Assembly: GCF_947623445.1 (NCBI RefSeq)
Contig: NC_135246.1
Coordinates: 11,825,856-11,889,855 of the forward strand
Direction: 5' to 3'
Length of the DNA: 64,000 nt
Source: Clavelina lepadiformis
Lineage: Eukaryota > Chordata > Ascidiacea > Aplousobranchia > Clavelinidae
Shown one piece after another: positions 34,686 through 46,251 of this stretch. Made by a program: the position numbers and the translations under genes. The notes under the pieces were generated by a model. It was not told the DNA's origin. It was given only the letters and a program-made list of their open reading frames with translations, and ran no database searches. Within the stretch, counting starts at the first letter, position 1. The number at the start of each line of letters is the position of its first letter.

Positions 34686-35110
34686 TAGGGATGGGCCGAT
34701 ACGAACCCAAACCCGAATAGATTCGCCGAATATCGCCTTTATGGAAGATTCGGGCGAACACGAATACCAACAATGGCGAACCCGAATCCAATATTACTTA
34801 TATAAATTTACTGACTTTTGTTAAAAATGATGATCTGGTTTCCCGACAAAGCTAAACTAGAGTCAGCAGTACTTACAATGAAGGTCGTTTTCCTAACGAT
34901 TTTGCTTTTTCAATCGTTTCTTAAACACTATTTTTGAAAGAAACCGATTTGTTTATCGATTAAGTCATTTTACAAACAAGACTTGACAACTTTTGGGTGA
35001 AATCTTATTATTTGGTTCTAATACGAATAGATTCGGGATTCGTTCGTGTCGTCCTTGGTGATATTCGGGTTCGCACGAACCCAAATAATTTTCCTCGCAG
35101 CACATCCCTA
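34686..35110. mobile_element. 425-bp hAT-type MITE with perfect 8-bp target duplication
   Basis: Terminal inverted repeats begin TAGGGATG(G/T)GC. The perfect 8-bp duplication CTAAGTAT lies at 34678-34685 and 35111-35118. The interior is itself partly palindromic (CGAATAGATTCG and GAACCCGAAT motifs near both ends) and non-coding. The identical duplications suggest recent insertion. A diverged relative in the opposite orientation lies at about 60170-60485. Confidence 0.85.
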
Positions 35111-35373
35111 CTAAGTATCACTAATCATTCTAATATCACTAAGTCAACTAACCTATGTAGGCTATATTCACCCACAGTTCCTTCACCTTTCTATTAATTC
35201 AATGGAATGTTGATAAGTAGGTTGTGTAAGTATGTATCAAACTTGTTTTTTTAGGTTACAGGTGATAATAGATAAAGGATGCTTGCTGAGGTATGCAATC
35301 AATTGCATTGTCAGTTATGAGTCAACCCAACATTTATCAGTACGAAAACGAGTCAAAGTTTAATTGTGTAGAT

Positions 35374-37785
35374 CAGTGGTTCCCAACCTTTTCTGGTGTT
35401 GGGGCCGAATTTCAAACTTCAGAGTACGTATGGAGCCACATGAAAACACTCAAGTAATTATAACGAAAATTTTAAAGCATGTACCAACGAATAGCAACAC
35501 TAACAAAAAAATAACACAATTAAATTTAATGTCCAACTTGGCATTGGCTTTGGGCTTTAACAAGTTTGTCAAAGCGAGGCGCAATTGCAGAGGATGCAGT
35601 ATGCAGTAGCTGCTTGAGGTGGTCATCGGTCAACCGATTGCGATATTTATTTTTGATTCTGATCATTTTGCTGAAAAGTGCTTCGCATACGTAAGTTGAT
35701 CCGAATACAGAGGCGTATTTCTGGGCATTGGTTTTCAAGTTGGGATACTTTCCCTCTGGAACTCGAATCCAAAATTCAAGTAGGTCTTCACTTCGAAATA
35801 ATTGCTTGAGCTCGATATCTGACTGCATGTCCAGCAACTCCAATTGAAAACTATCAGGAGCTGTGGCCACATTAACTGCAATAGGATTTGCAAACATGTT
35901 CATCATTGGCAAAAATAAACTCATTCCGTTAATGCGGTGGTTGAACTCATCAATCAAGTTACTGATAAGTCTGCTGTATGCTTCAAATGATCCATTGGTT
36001 TGATGGTCAGATAACGTTGGAAAATGTATTGTAACACCACCTGCAAGCTGCGTTTTCCAAAGACAAAGCTTGTTAACAAAAGCAATTGCTGTGCTGTACA
36101 AATTGTGACAAAACTTGCTATTGCCTTGTAGAGTTCGATTTAGAGTAGAAAGGTGTGTAGTGATATCAACAAAAAACGCCAAATCAGCAATCCAAACTTC
36201 ATCGCGCAGCTGAAGGATATCTTTCTTTCCTTCAGCAAACATTTTAATCTCAGGAAGAAGGTCATAGAATCTTTTGACACATGTAGCGCGGCTTAGCCAT
36301 CGCACAGCTGTGAACATGACTAGATCACCATACTCAGCGTCAGTATCTGCTAGAAACTTTTTGAGCTTCCGATGGTTAAGTGCGTTGACTCTAATCCAGT
36401 TTACGGTTGTTGTTACCACATCCATCACATTAGACATGTTGAGTGACTTAGCAACAAGACTTTCTTGATGTAAAATACAATGATGCCATGTCACAGGAGC
36501 AAGATGATCTTCCTCTCGCCATTTATTGATGAGCCCTTGAAGTCCTTGATTTGCTCCAATCATGGCAGGGCAGCCATCCGTTGCCACTCCAAACAACTTT
36601 GTTGAGTCCAAATGTGCTTCTTCAAGAGTAGCATGAAATTCACGAAAAATATCTGTTCCTTTAGTTGTGCCATGGAGAGAACGCAAAGTGAGATATTCTT
36701 CATAAATCGTAAAATCCGGCATAACTCCCCTAATAAACACGACTAATTGCTCTGTGTCAGTGAAGTCTTTTGAGCTGTCAAGTGCAAAAGAGTAGTATAC
36801 AAAATTTTTTAATTTCTCAAGAAGCTGATCGTGTTGGTCGTTTGATATACATTCAATGCGCCGAGTTACTGTAGTATTACTCAGCTGCAACTTTTTTGCC
36901 TTTTGTTGTATGGCACTTGAACAGCATTCTGTTGCAAACGTAACTATCGCCTGCTTCATAATTTCACCATCCGAATATGGTTTCATATTGCGAGCAAGTA
37001 GATAGCTCAACTTGTATGATGTTTTGGTAATACTGTACCTCCAGATTCATTACTAACCTTGAACATATTTGTTTGCTTATTCCATGCCGACTTAAGAGAT
37101 TCCAACTTTCTTTTCCTTGATTCTCCTTGGTAGCAATCATATTTTGAAGAATGAGTTTTGTAGTGCCTCTCAATGTTAAAAGACTTTACACTACTTATCA
37201 CCGCAGGACATAGAAGGCAATGTGCTTTGTTGTCTACCTCAATTTGAAAATACTTTTCTTCCCAAGCGCTTTGAAAGACCCGATTCTCCTGCTGAAGAGT
37301 ACGTACTTTTTTTGAAGGCTGATCTAACATAATTTTTGGCTGAATATACTAAAACTTATGCGAATGGCTGATTATCCTATCACAGTTTTCTAGCGGCAAT
37401 AACTGCTTTTCTCAGTCTGTTTTTAACACCTACCAAAAATTTTACACGTTTTGTGGTGTGTTGAGCGTCACACCATATCAACCTAATTATTTCAATTAAT
37501 CGTTTATGATTCACAATAAATAGTCAATGGGCCATTCAAAACAGAATAAAGTAGGCTACAATGTGTAAAATGAAAAGTTCACTGACAGTGCAACCTCTAC
37601 AACCCCATGACAATGAAGTTTGTAAACAATTTTGACCTAACGTTATAAGTTTTGACTTTTTTTGACAAGTCAAGAAATAATCGCCCTAATTATTATAAAT
37701 AGATTTTTTATATTTTTTGTGGGATTTTCAGGGGTCAATGAGAGCCGCAAGAAGGCTAGCTTGGAGCCGCGGTTGGGAATCACTG
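35374..37785 (-). mobile_element. hAT transposon, complete ends, BED-finger transposase
   Basis: The ends are CAGTGGTTCCCAACC and its complement with one mismatch (GGTTGGGAATCACTG). They are flanked by a perfect 8-bp duplication GTGTAGAT (35366-35373, 37786-37793). Length is 2412 bp. The minus strand encodes a BED-type zinc finger followed by a hAT transposase in a different frame (separate entry). Perfect target duplications and a mostly open transposase suggest a fairly recent insertion. Confidence 0.92.
35526..37330 (-). pseudogene. hAT transposase with N-terminal BED finger, one frameshift
   Basis: The upstream frame (37007-37330) holds a BED-like zinc finger: WEEKYF...CLLCPAV...HYKTH. 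The downstream frame (35526-37010, about 490 codons) is a hAT catalytic domain. Visible marks are DSSKDFTDTEQL (first acidic residue), TDGCPAMIG (second), WHHCILHQESL (C-x2-H motif), RWLSRA, and FGSTYVCEALFSKM...KYRNRL (catalytic Glu and C-terminal dimerisation region). The frames meet at about 37007-37010, where the first stops and the second has no ATG but continues, consistent with a single one-base loss. It belongs to the ZBED5/FAM200/SCAND3-like group of hAT proteins. As it stands it should not make a full transposase unless the shift is a sequencing error or a short intron. Confidence 0.88.
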
Positions 37786-39371
37786 GTGTAGATGATCTGG
37801 ATGCATAATTTTGTTTAAGGTTGTACAAATTCTTTTGGGTCAGAAACAAGTTAACAGAACTCATTAGCCTAACTGTCTTGCTCATGCAATTTCACCTGCT
37901 GCAATATGTAAAAGTGTTAACAAGAACTTGTGTTTATTCGATTGTTATAACACAATTCCAATGTTAAGGTCACATTCTGCATACAACTTGAAATAACATG
38001 GCATGGCTTGAATTGATACAATGAAAAATCCATCATGTTACAAGTCCGTATGATGACAAACAAAACATTTTTGTATGTTACAAATATGTGTACTGTGTTG
38101 GACAATTTTCTTTATAATAAAATATAAAAATATGGTTGCTTAAGTATATACAAAATCTCATTTACTTTAAAACTGATAAACCAAGATCAGTTTTGTAGAC
38201 ATAGATTAAACGCATACAATTTAGCTTAATGTTTGAGTAAATGGATAAATAAAAGAGAAACTAAATTAATAGATAAACCAAAGATTAATAATGAAATAGT
38301 AGACGCATTCAATACAAACGGTTACAACGAAACAAAAATATACTTGATCCAAATACCTGATTGATCCTATTTTTTCTTTTTTTTGTGATGTTATATAAAC
38401 CGCGATCCTCGCCAAAATTAAGTGATGAAGTTGCTTGTTTTTTCAACTTATTAATGACAATAACTGCTCAACCACTACATATTAGCACAAATCTTTTCAC
38501 CAGTGTATTAACTGACAACTAATCTTTGATTTAAGGGCAATTTGTTTTTGGACTTTCCCCTCACTTTAAGTTTATAGAAAACCTTGTTTGCCTTAAAACT
38601 GACAAGTCAATTCTACTTTCAGAGACATAGATTAAATGCATACAATTCAGTTTAATGGTTGCATACATTAAAACAAGAATTAACAGAAAAACTAAATTAA
38701 TAGATAACCGAAGGTCAATAATGAAATGTTGAACACATTCAATACTAACAACGAAACAAAACATTCAAACAATTATTTCGATACATTATTTTAGTTACAA
38801 TGGGTATTTAAATAAACAACAAAGGTTATTGAAGTTAATAAAGTTCCAAATGATATTGTTAGAACAAACGTTAGCCAAAACATTATCGTCATGCCAACAT
38901 TTTAAACCGGTTATGGGTATTAAATAAAACAAAATTAAATGCAAGTTTGTTACCAAAAAATGAAACAAATTTAAGAACCTAGAAATTAAAAAAACTTTAA
39001 TAACCACAGGAATAACATTTTTTGGTTAGTCTGCAGCTATCTAAATGAGAACTTATAAGCCAAAATATTACAAGAGTAACTTGCAAATGAAAACAAGAAA
39101 ACATTGCACAACAAATAAACCGCAATTGAAAAGTCACATCTTCTAAAAACTTAATTCAAATAAGCCAAGTTAGTAACAAACTTAAGATACAAATTATAGT
39201 CTAAGTGCTATTTATAATTGCAGTATCAAAATAATTACGCACGATGACAATAGTAAACAATTTTACATTCAGACTTTAACAATTTTTTTTCACCCTTCTT
39301 ACAACAAGGTAGCGTAGACATTAAAAAAACTTTAATAACCACAGGAATAACATTTTTTGGTTCGCCTACAG

Positions 39372-39690
39372 CAGGCATGTGCAACCTTTTTCACTGGAGG
39401 GCCAAATACAAAATTTTGAATGACAACGCGGGCCACATGATTTTTTCAGAAAAAATTAGTATCGTAAAACGACTTTCCTATGCAGTTTATGTAGTTAAGA
39501 AATAGATTTAATGCAGTCCACGACACACTTGTCACGTCCACGACACAAATTTCCATTGCTTTGATGTAAACTGCATGAAATAGTGATGGCTAGTATGAAG
39601 TTCTAACATTTTGCTGAGCACCACGCGGGCCGCAAGGAACAACCTGGCGGGCCGCAGTGCGGCCCGCGGGCCACTGGTTGCACATGTCTG
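39372..39690. mobile_element. 319-bp hAT-type MITE in duplication unit 1
   Basis: The ends CAGGCATGTGCAACC and complement CAGACATGTGCAACC are flanked by a perfect 8-bp duplication GCCTACAG (39364-39371, 39691-39698). The interior is GC-rich near the right end (GGGCCGC...GCGGCCCGCGGGCC), as in many hAT MITEs that end in gggcc motifs. It interrupts the second half of a local tandem repeat; the corresponding place in unit 2 is empty. Confidence 0.88.
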
Positions 39691-40016
39691 GCCTACAGCT
39701 ATTTAAATGAGAACTTATAAGCCAAAATATTACAAGAGTAACTTGAAAATGAAAACAAGAAAACATTGCAAAACAAATAAACCGCAATTGAAAAGTTACA
39801 TCTTCTAAAAACTTCTAAAATTTAATTCAAATAAGCCAAGTTTTAGTAATAAACTTAAGATACAGAATTATAGTCTAAGTGCCATTTATAATTGCAGTAT
39901 CAAAATAATTACGCACGATGACAATACCAAACAAATTTAAAGTCAGACTTAAACAACTTTTTTCATCCTTCTTACAACAAGGAAGCGTTATTCAAGTTGG
40001 GTTCACATTACATCTT

Positions 40017-42563
40017 TTACTGTGAGAACTCACCCTTAGGTAAAAAAAGTGTCTGCAGTTAGTTATTTGTACTAATGAAAATGTTCAATAATCACTTTAA
40101 ACCAAACTTACCTGATTCCCAGATGATAAAACATTGCTGGTAAATTGAGTGTTCTGAAAATTAAAAAAAAATGAACTACACATGCAAACCAGTGGATTAG
40201 AATCTTTTACTCACCATAGATTGCTGTGGATTGTTTGAAATTGGATTTTGAGCAGGACCTGTGTTACCAAGTTGATACATGTAAGGTGGAGAACCAGCTT
40301 GTGTAACAGTACCCAGTTGTGGCTGTCCAGTGTAAGCTGATAAAATTAATACAATTTGCGTAAACATATAGAACACAATAACTGCAACGCTTTTCATCTA
40401 CTAGAACCTTTATCTTCAGACAGAGGAAGTCTTTGCATGACTTGAATGTAGCGATGTTTAATATATGTTTTAATAATTTGTATTAATGAATACAAGCATA
40501 AAGTTAAGTTGACATTTCATCATTCTCTTAAAATACTCAATACTGGCCATAATGAAATCACTTTTCAGAAATTTGTAGTTATGTGTGTCGTTTAACTTGA
40601 TGCATCTTTGTATTTTTTTAAATGTCGTATCAGGAACTGAATCCATCTATCTATCTCAGAGTGAACATTACTAAAATTATGTTGCTGGTCGTACCATAAG
40701 AGACAGGTTGTCCAGGTATCACATTGGCAGTCATCGGTCCAGAATATCCATTAGAAGTGATAATTACTTGTTGCGGTTGCTGCAAATATTCAATGCATAG
40801 TCATCAACTCGTTACATTTCCGCATATAAAACAAATAAAATTCCAAGTCAATGCACTATACCACTGATGAAGAACAGCAGGATGTAGGAGCACAGCAATA
40901 GACCGAGTGAACAATAGCAATTACAAAAGCAGTAAATGAAAATATAGTCTGTATAGAGTGGAGTACGATGGGTGTGGTCTATGATAAAACATAAAAAATA
41001 TCTAATTAAATCAATAGAATTATAAATATTCTAAACTAATTTAATATTGTAATATGCCAATTTTTGAATAAATGTTTGATTTGCTTAATATGTTTTTATC
41101 AAAATTTTCTTACATAATAAAAACAGTTCCAGTAATAGGGATTGCAAGGGCCATCACGGGAAAAATATATTGCTGCAGCTAGTTCTATTCCAAACATGGA
41201 AGCAGCAGCCAAAGCAGAAAATATTGTCATTGTCAAAGCAGCAACAATCTAAAATTTATGAAACCAGAACACTTGTATAACATTCAGAGTTGCTGATATA
41301 AAAAGTTTAAACATCATCACTATCCATATGTTTAATATCCAGTTTTTATATTGATGGAAAAGTATGAACTTAGTGTATCTTGTTACCTAAGAAATAAAGC
41401 AAAACTCACTATATTATAAGTTGGTTTCTTCGCAGAGACTACTCCCAAAATTCCAGATACCATAAACTGTTATAGATGAAAACTATTAAAGCAAATATCT
41501 TCACAAAATGACAATAACAAAATGGTAAAAGGTTATTTGTTAGCATTTGGAAAAGTATGTAAGTTAGCTAAAACAATAAACACGGCTTCATGCAAAACAA
41601 TATACAAGAATGAAAATGTTTTAAAATGTACTTATTAGCCTGATTATGAAGTTTTTTAACAAAAGATTTCAATACATGGAATTTAATATGTATGAATATG
41701 GTTGGGTCGCAAAATAGTATCAGTTTGATATTTTCTTTAAACTTGGGTCGCTTTGAAAAAAGGTTGGGAACCACTGTCTTCGAGGGAAAAACTGTTCTGG
41801 CTGTTTGCTCACCAAACTGCACCAATTTTACACTAAAGAATGTTGCGCAATCATAAGCCATAGTTTAAGACGAAATAATTTCCATAATCCACATACAGTA
41901 TTACAAATTTATCAAAGCGGTGAAAAGTTTCAAGAACTTTCTAAACAAAAAGCTTGCAACTGGAAATATTTTTTATTCAATTAAACATCTTCATGATTCT
42001 CATTCGAAATTTTTTATCATTAGTTATTATAATAAAGTAAACCAAACAGCCAGCATGATTTTATGTATTCAAAATAATATCCTTGTCTGTTTATTTCAAC
42101 TCAGTTATTAAGTATGCCTACAATGCATATAAACATAATGCAAAAATCCCAAAGTTTTCTCAATTTACTTACAAACACACCAGCCCATAAACCAGAAGCA
42201 ACCAATGCGTAGCCATCATAATAGTAATACGTGCTGGCGAGACATATCAGGGTAATTTGGAAAATCATGCTGAGAACAGCTAACACAATCTGTATAATCT
42301 AAACATGAATGAATAAAATCAAAATTCGATTTAGGTTTCTAAAGATAAATTTATTTTTTGATATAGCATTTTTAATTTTGAAACTTTAAGCAGCAGAAAT
42401 GGCTAAGAGCATAAGTTAGTTTGCTTACTCCCAGTTTGTTATATATTCCAGCATATTTCCTTCCAATTTCCATGTTGGGTGGGTTGTTTATTATAACAGG
42501 TGCCATAACTTGGTTTGGAGGTGGCATAGCAACTGGGTTATTTGTAGTTTGCACTGTAGCCAT
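40017..42563 (-). CDS. MS4A/CD20-like four-transmembrane protein, gene A, 9 exons, complete
   Basis: Exons (minus): 42429-42563, 42173-42298, 41410-41466, 41114-41248, 40862-40978, 40695-40779, 40215-40336, 40112-40153, 40017-40052. They total 855 nt, 284 residues, ending TLFLPKGEFSQ. The N-terminal cytoplasmic part is Pro/Asn-rich, then IGRKYAGIYNKLG. Four hydrophobic segments lie at about 46-66, 76-99 (SGLWAGVF across an exon join, then MVSGILGVV), 107-135 and 155-178. A short loop between TM3 and TM4 has two Cys (DGPC...YYWNC). A Cys cluster (YCCAPTSCCSSS) follows TM4, then a Pro/Gln/Gly-rich tail. The WAGVF...SGILGV block and four-helix layout match the MS4A/CD20 family. Its role is unknown; related proteins act in membrane signalling. 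It is paralogous to gene B, in the same orientation. Confidence 0.82.
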
Positions 42564-42599
42564 TATGTAAGCGATTACTTGTCAAAATTTTATACACAA

Positions 42600-45049
42600 A
42601 TCTGCTATAAGTTACTACTAAAAAAGTAGGTTAAAAAGTTGTATATTTTTCAAAAAAATTCACACTTTTCTGACAAAAAGTATCAACCAGATTAATACGG
42701 AGACAACTATAACGCTACTGTAACCAATTTAACGAAAGATATAGTGTGATGTCAGAAAATTTTTTAAGTTAAATGCAATGACTTGAGTTGAGTCAAAGTT
42801 TAAAATGACTCAGGTCACAATACAGATTGAGTCACAGATTGAGTCACAATACAAGTCCGAATAAAAGAACTTTGGTTACATGTGTACATATACATTATGA
42901 TGTGGTTACTGGTATAAATGCAGGGTTGCTATTATTTTTAGCAGACTTGTTTAACTTAAGTTGTGCAAACTAGTATTTTTAATCAACATGTTCATATAAA
43001 AACTTACAAATTATCAAGCTGCTGTTTAGCAAGTACCAATTTCAAATAATTCTGGTTTCACATAATATAAATTCTTATGCTTCAGGTTTTAAAAGAATTG
43101 GTTGTAAGTTTGTATTTTGATAATTTTGATATGGATTTGGAGTAGCTTAAACACTCTTTGAATACTTCTTAAATAGGTTGCATAAGTTTTTGTTAGAAAT
43201 TTAAACCATCCTTAAATATAGGTAGAAAACTAGCACTGTTAAAAAAATAGAATACCTTGGACTCATCGGCCGAGTACTTGGGTGCAATGTGGCAATGTAA
43301 TTAATGACGCCCCTTAATCATACAACAAATACACAGTGTGGTAGCATTGTTTCAATACACAATTGCCTGACATTGACTGCCAATACAAAGAGGGTGACAG
43401 CATTGTATAATGTTGAAAAGCATCACTTGGCAAAGCTACTTTTTATTCTTATTGTGACACTTTGTGCAAAAATGTGCTCATAATAACTTTAAAAGATACA
43501 GATAAGAACTGAGGCTAAGGGCATGACAACAAAAAAGCTCTTTTTTAATATTTACTGTCAATGCATTACACGGTAAATAACTGACATATGATATGAAAAT
43601 TTTTTCTTTCAGAAGTAACCACATTTACTAAAATTGTCCCTTGCTGAGACCTTTCATTATCTTTAACAATAATGGATTACAGTATATGATTGACAGATAG
43701 ATAATAATAAAGTCGTTGTATAGGGTACTTCAAAAGTAAACTTTGTGAGTACAAATTGTGGTGACATCTTGTAATTTAATATAAAACAATGATGATTATA
43801 AAATGGGAATGTAAATAATTATCTAATAAACTTTGTATCATTTTATTGTATTTAAGTGGTATGTATCTGCTTATTGTCTATATGTAGCAGTGATCGCCTG
43901 TGAAAACGGGTGAGAGTTAACCATGAAAAAATGCGTTTTGTTAAGTTATGAGTTGGTTGCTAAAATTTCATTTATACTAGGGTTAGATTATTCGGTTTTT
44001 GGTTAATCAAATTTCAATAATCAGATGCTCTTAAATTAGCCAAATTTAAAAATAGACTAAAAACATAAAATCAAAAATAAATAAAAATTTGTGAGTTCAT
44101 GTATTTATTTATAGTCTTTTTATATCAAATCAGTTAGCCAATTTTACAATCTACTTATTGTGTTTAACTGAAGATCAGGAAATAATGTTACCCTTGCCTT
44201 GTTCTTCATTACCCAATTAACAGGTTAGCTAAACCACAAATATTCAAGACCATTGGTTGTCTGGATGGTAAATATCTATTGATATCTGAACTAACTTTTA
44301 ATTCATTTTAAATTTAAGTTAGCTGTAGTAAGTAAGTATGCTAAATACAACAACACAATGCCAGATGCTGAGTATTAGGCGAAATTCTATACGTGACCAA
44401 AATACAAAGTAATAGAAGTATACCAGTACTCATCCTATCCTTACAAAAACATAATCGAAAAGCTATAAAGATAACACAGCCAAGCAATAACACTTTAAAA
44501 TAAGTTTATTTTTTAATGGAAACACTACAACTAATTAACATTAAAAATCTGCTGCTGTAATTTAACCAAAGAAATTTTTATCAAAACAAAGTCTATTGGC
44601 TAGTAAGACATCTGTCAATAAAATGCCTCATGCTAAACCTCTTCATAAAACAAAGAAGAATATTTCAAAGTTCCTTTCTCATTCATCCAGTAAACAATGA
44701 AATTAAACAGCTCATCATACGTTATTAGAATTCAATACGTTACCGTTAAAGCTCTAAAAACCAGCTCCCATTTTAATAATACCCAACGTCATTATTTTAC
44801 ACATGAGGTAATATCACATCAATTGATCTCATAATTATCACATGATATTATGCCAAGTGGATATCTATATCTAAAATTAGCTTTTTTCAAAAAAAAGACA
44901 ACTGATTACTAATATGAAGCTGTTCTTGTGAAGTTAGTTTAAGAATCCTTTTAGTGTAATCAAGTCAAATGCTTGTAATGCATAATGTTAAACCTCAAGT
45001 AAAACGGGTTTGTTTTAAAGCTTCTTTGTAGTTCAAATAATTAATAATT
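42600..45049. other. 5' flank of MS4A-like gene A, duplicated upstream of gene B
   Basis: About 2.4 kb with no supported exon. It is nearly collinear with 54800-56540 plus 58484-59200 in unit 2 and must contain the gene A promoter. The conserved strings between copies are too long to single out regulatory sites. A remnant of the MITE seen intact at 54664-55044 lies at about 42770-42930, including GACTTGAGTTGAGTC. Confidence 0.6.
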
Positions 45050-45137
45050 AACCAAACAACCCAGTATACATAAACTTATCATACATACATAGTAACCAAA
45101 CAACCCAGTATACATAAACTTATCATACATACATAGT
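45050..45137. repeat. Two tandem copies of a 44-bp repeat at the duplication junction
   Basis: AACCAAACAACCCAGTATAC followed by ATAAACTTATCATACATACATAGT occurs twice head to tail. It ends about 35 bp before the point where duplication unit 2 begins. Unit 2 has only one diverged copy near its own right end (about 59120-59165). Confidence 0.85.
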
Positions 45138-46251
45138 AACATTTACTGTTTATGACAACTTGTAACATAATAGAGAAACTAAATTAATAGATAAACCAAA
45201 GATTAATAATGAAATGGTAGACGCATTCAATACTAACGGTTACAACGAAACAAAAATATACTTGATCCAAATACCTGATTGATCCTATTTTTTCTTTTTT
45301 TGTGATGTAATAAAAACCGCGATCCTCGCCAAAATTAAGTGATGAAGTTGCTTGTTTTTTCAACTTATTAATGACAATAACTGCTCAACCACTACATATT
45401 AGCACAAATCTTTTCACCAGTGTATTAACTGACAACTAATCTTTGATTTAAGGGCAATTTGTTTTTGGACTTTCCCCTCACTTTAAGTTTATAGAAAACC
45501 TTGTTTGCCTTAAAACTGACAAGTCAATTCTACTTTCAGAGACATAGATTAAATGCATACAATTCAGTTTAATGGTTGCATACATTAAAACAAGAATTAA
45601 CAGAAAAACTAAATTAATAGATAACCGAAGGTCAATAATGAAATGTTGAACACATTCAATACTAACAACGAAACAAAACATTCAAACAATTATTTCGATA
45701 TATTATTTTAGTTACAATGGGTATTTAAATAAACAACAAAGGTTGTTGAAATTAATAAAGTTCCAAATGATATAGTTAGAATAAATGTTAGCGAAAATAA
45801 TATTGTCATGCCAATATTTTAAACTGGTTATGGGCATTAAATAAAACAAAATTAAATGCAGGTTTGTTACCAAAAAATGAAACAAATTTAAGAACTTAGA
45901 AATTAAAAAAACTTTAATAACCACAGGAATAACATTTTTTGGTTAGTCTGCAGCTATCTAAATGAGAACTTATAAGCCAAAATATTACAAGAGTAACTTG
46001 CAAATGAAAACAAGAAAACATTGCACAACAAATAAACCGCAATTGAAAAGTCACATCTTCTAAAAACTTAATTCAAATAAGCCAAGTTAGTAACAAACTT
46101 AAGATACAAATTATAGTCTAAGTGCTATTTATAATTGCAGTATCAAAATAATTACGCACGATGACAATAGCAAACAATTTTACATTCAGACTTTAACAAT
46201 TTTTTTTCACCCTTCTTACAACAAGGTAGCGTTATTCACGTTGGGTTCACA

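Larger units (their letters stand above)
38254..45171. repeat. Segmental duplication unit 1 (contains MS4A-like gene A)
   Basis: Starts at AGAGAAACTAAATTAATAGA and runs to the point where the same sequence starts again at 45172. Long stretches match unit 2 almost exactly: the 67-codon open frame at 38561-38764 is identical at protein level to that at 45478-45681. Introns and flanks also match. Unit 1 has a local duplication (38985-39316 and 39323-39990), not seen in unit 2, with a MITE inside its second half. Confidence 0.9.

Noticed and set aside
38561..38764. 67-codon frame identical to 45478-45681
   Set aside because: The identity reflects recent DNA duplication of the 3' flank, not coding constraint; the frame has no domain.
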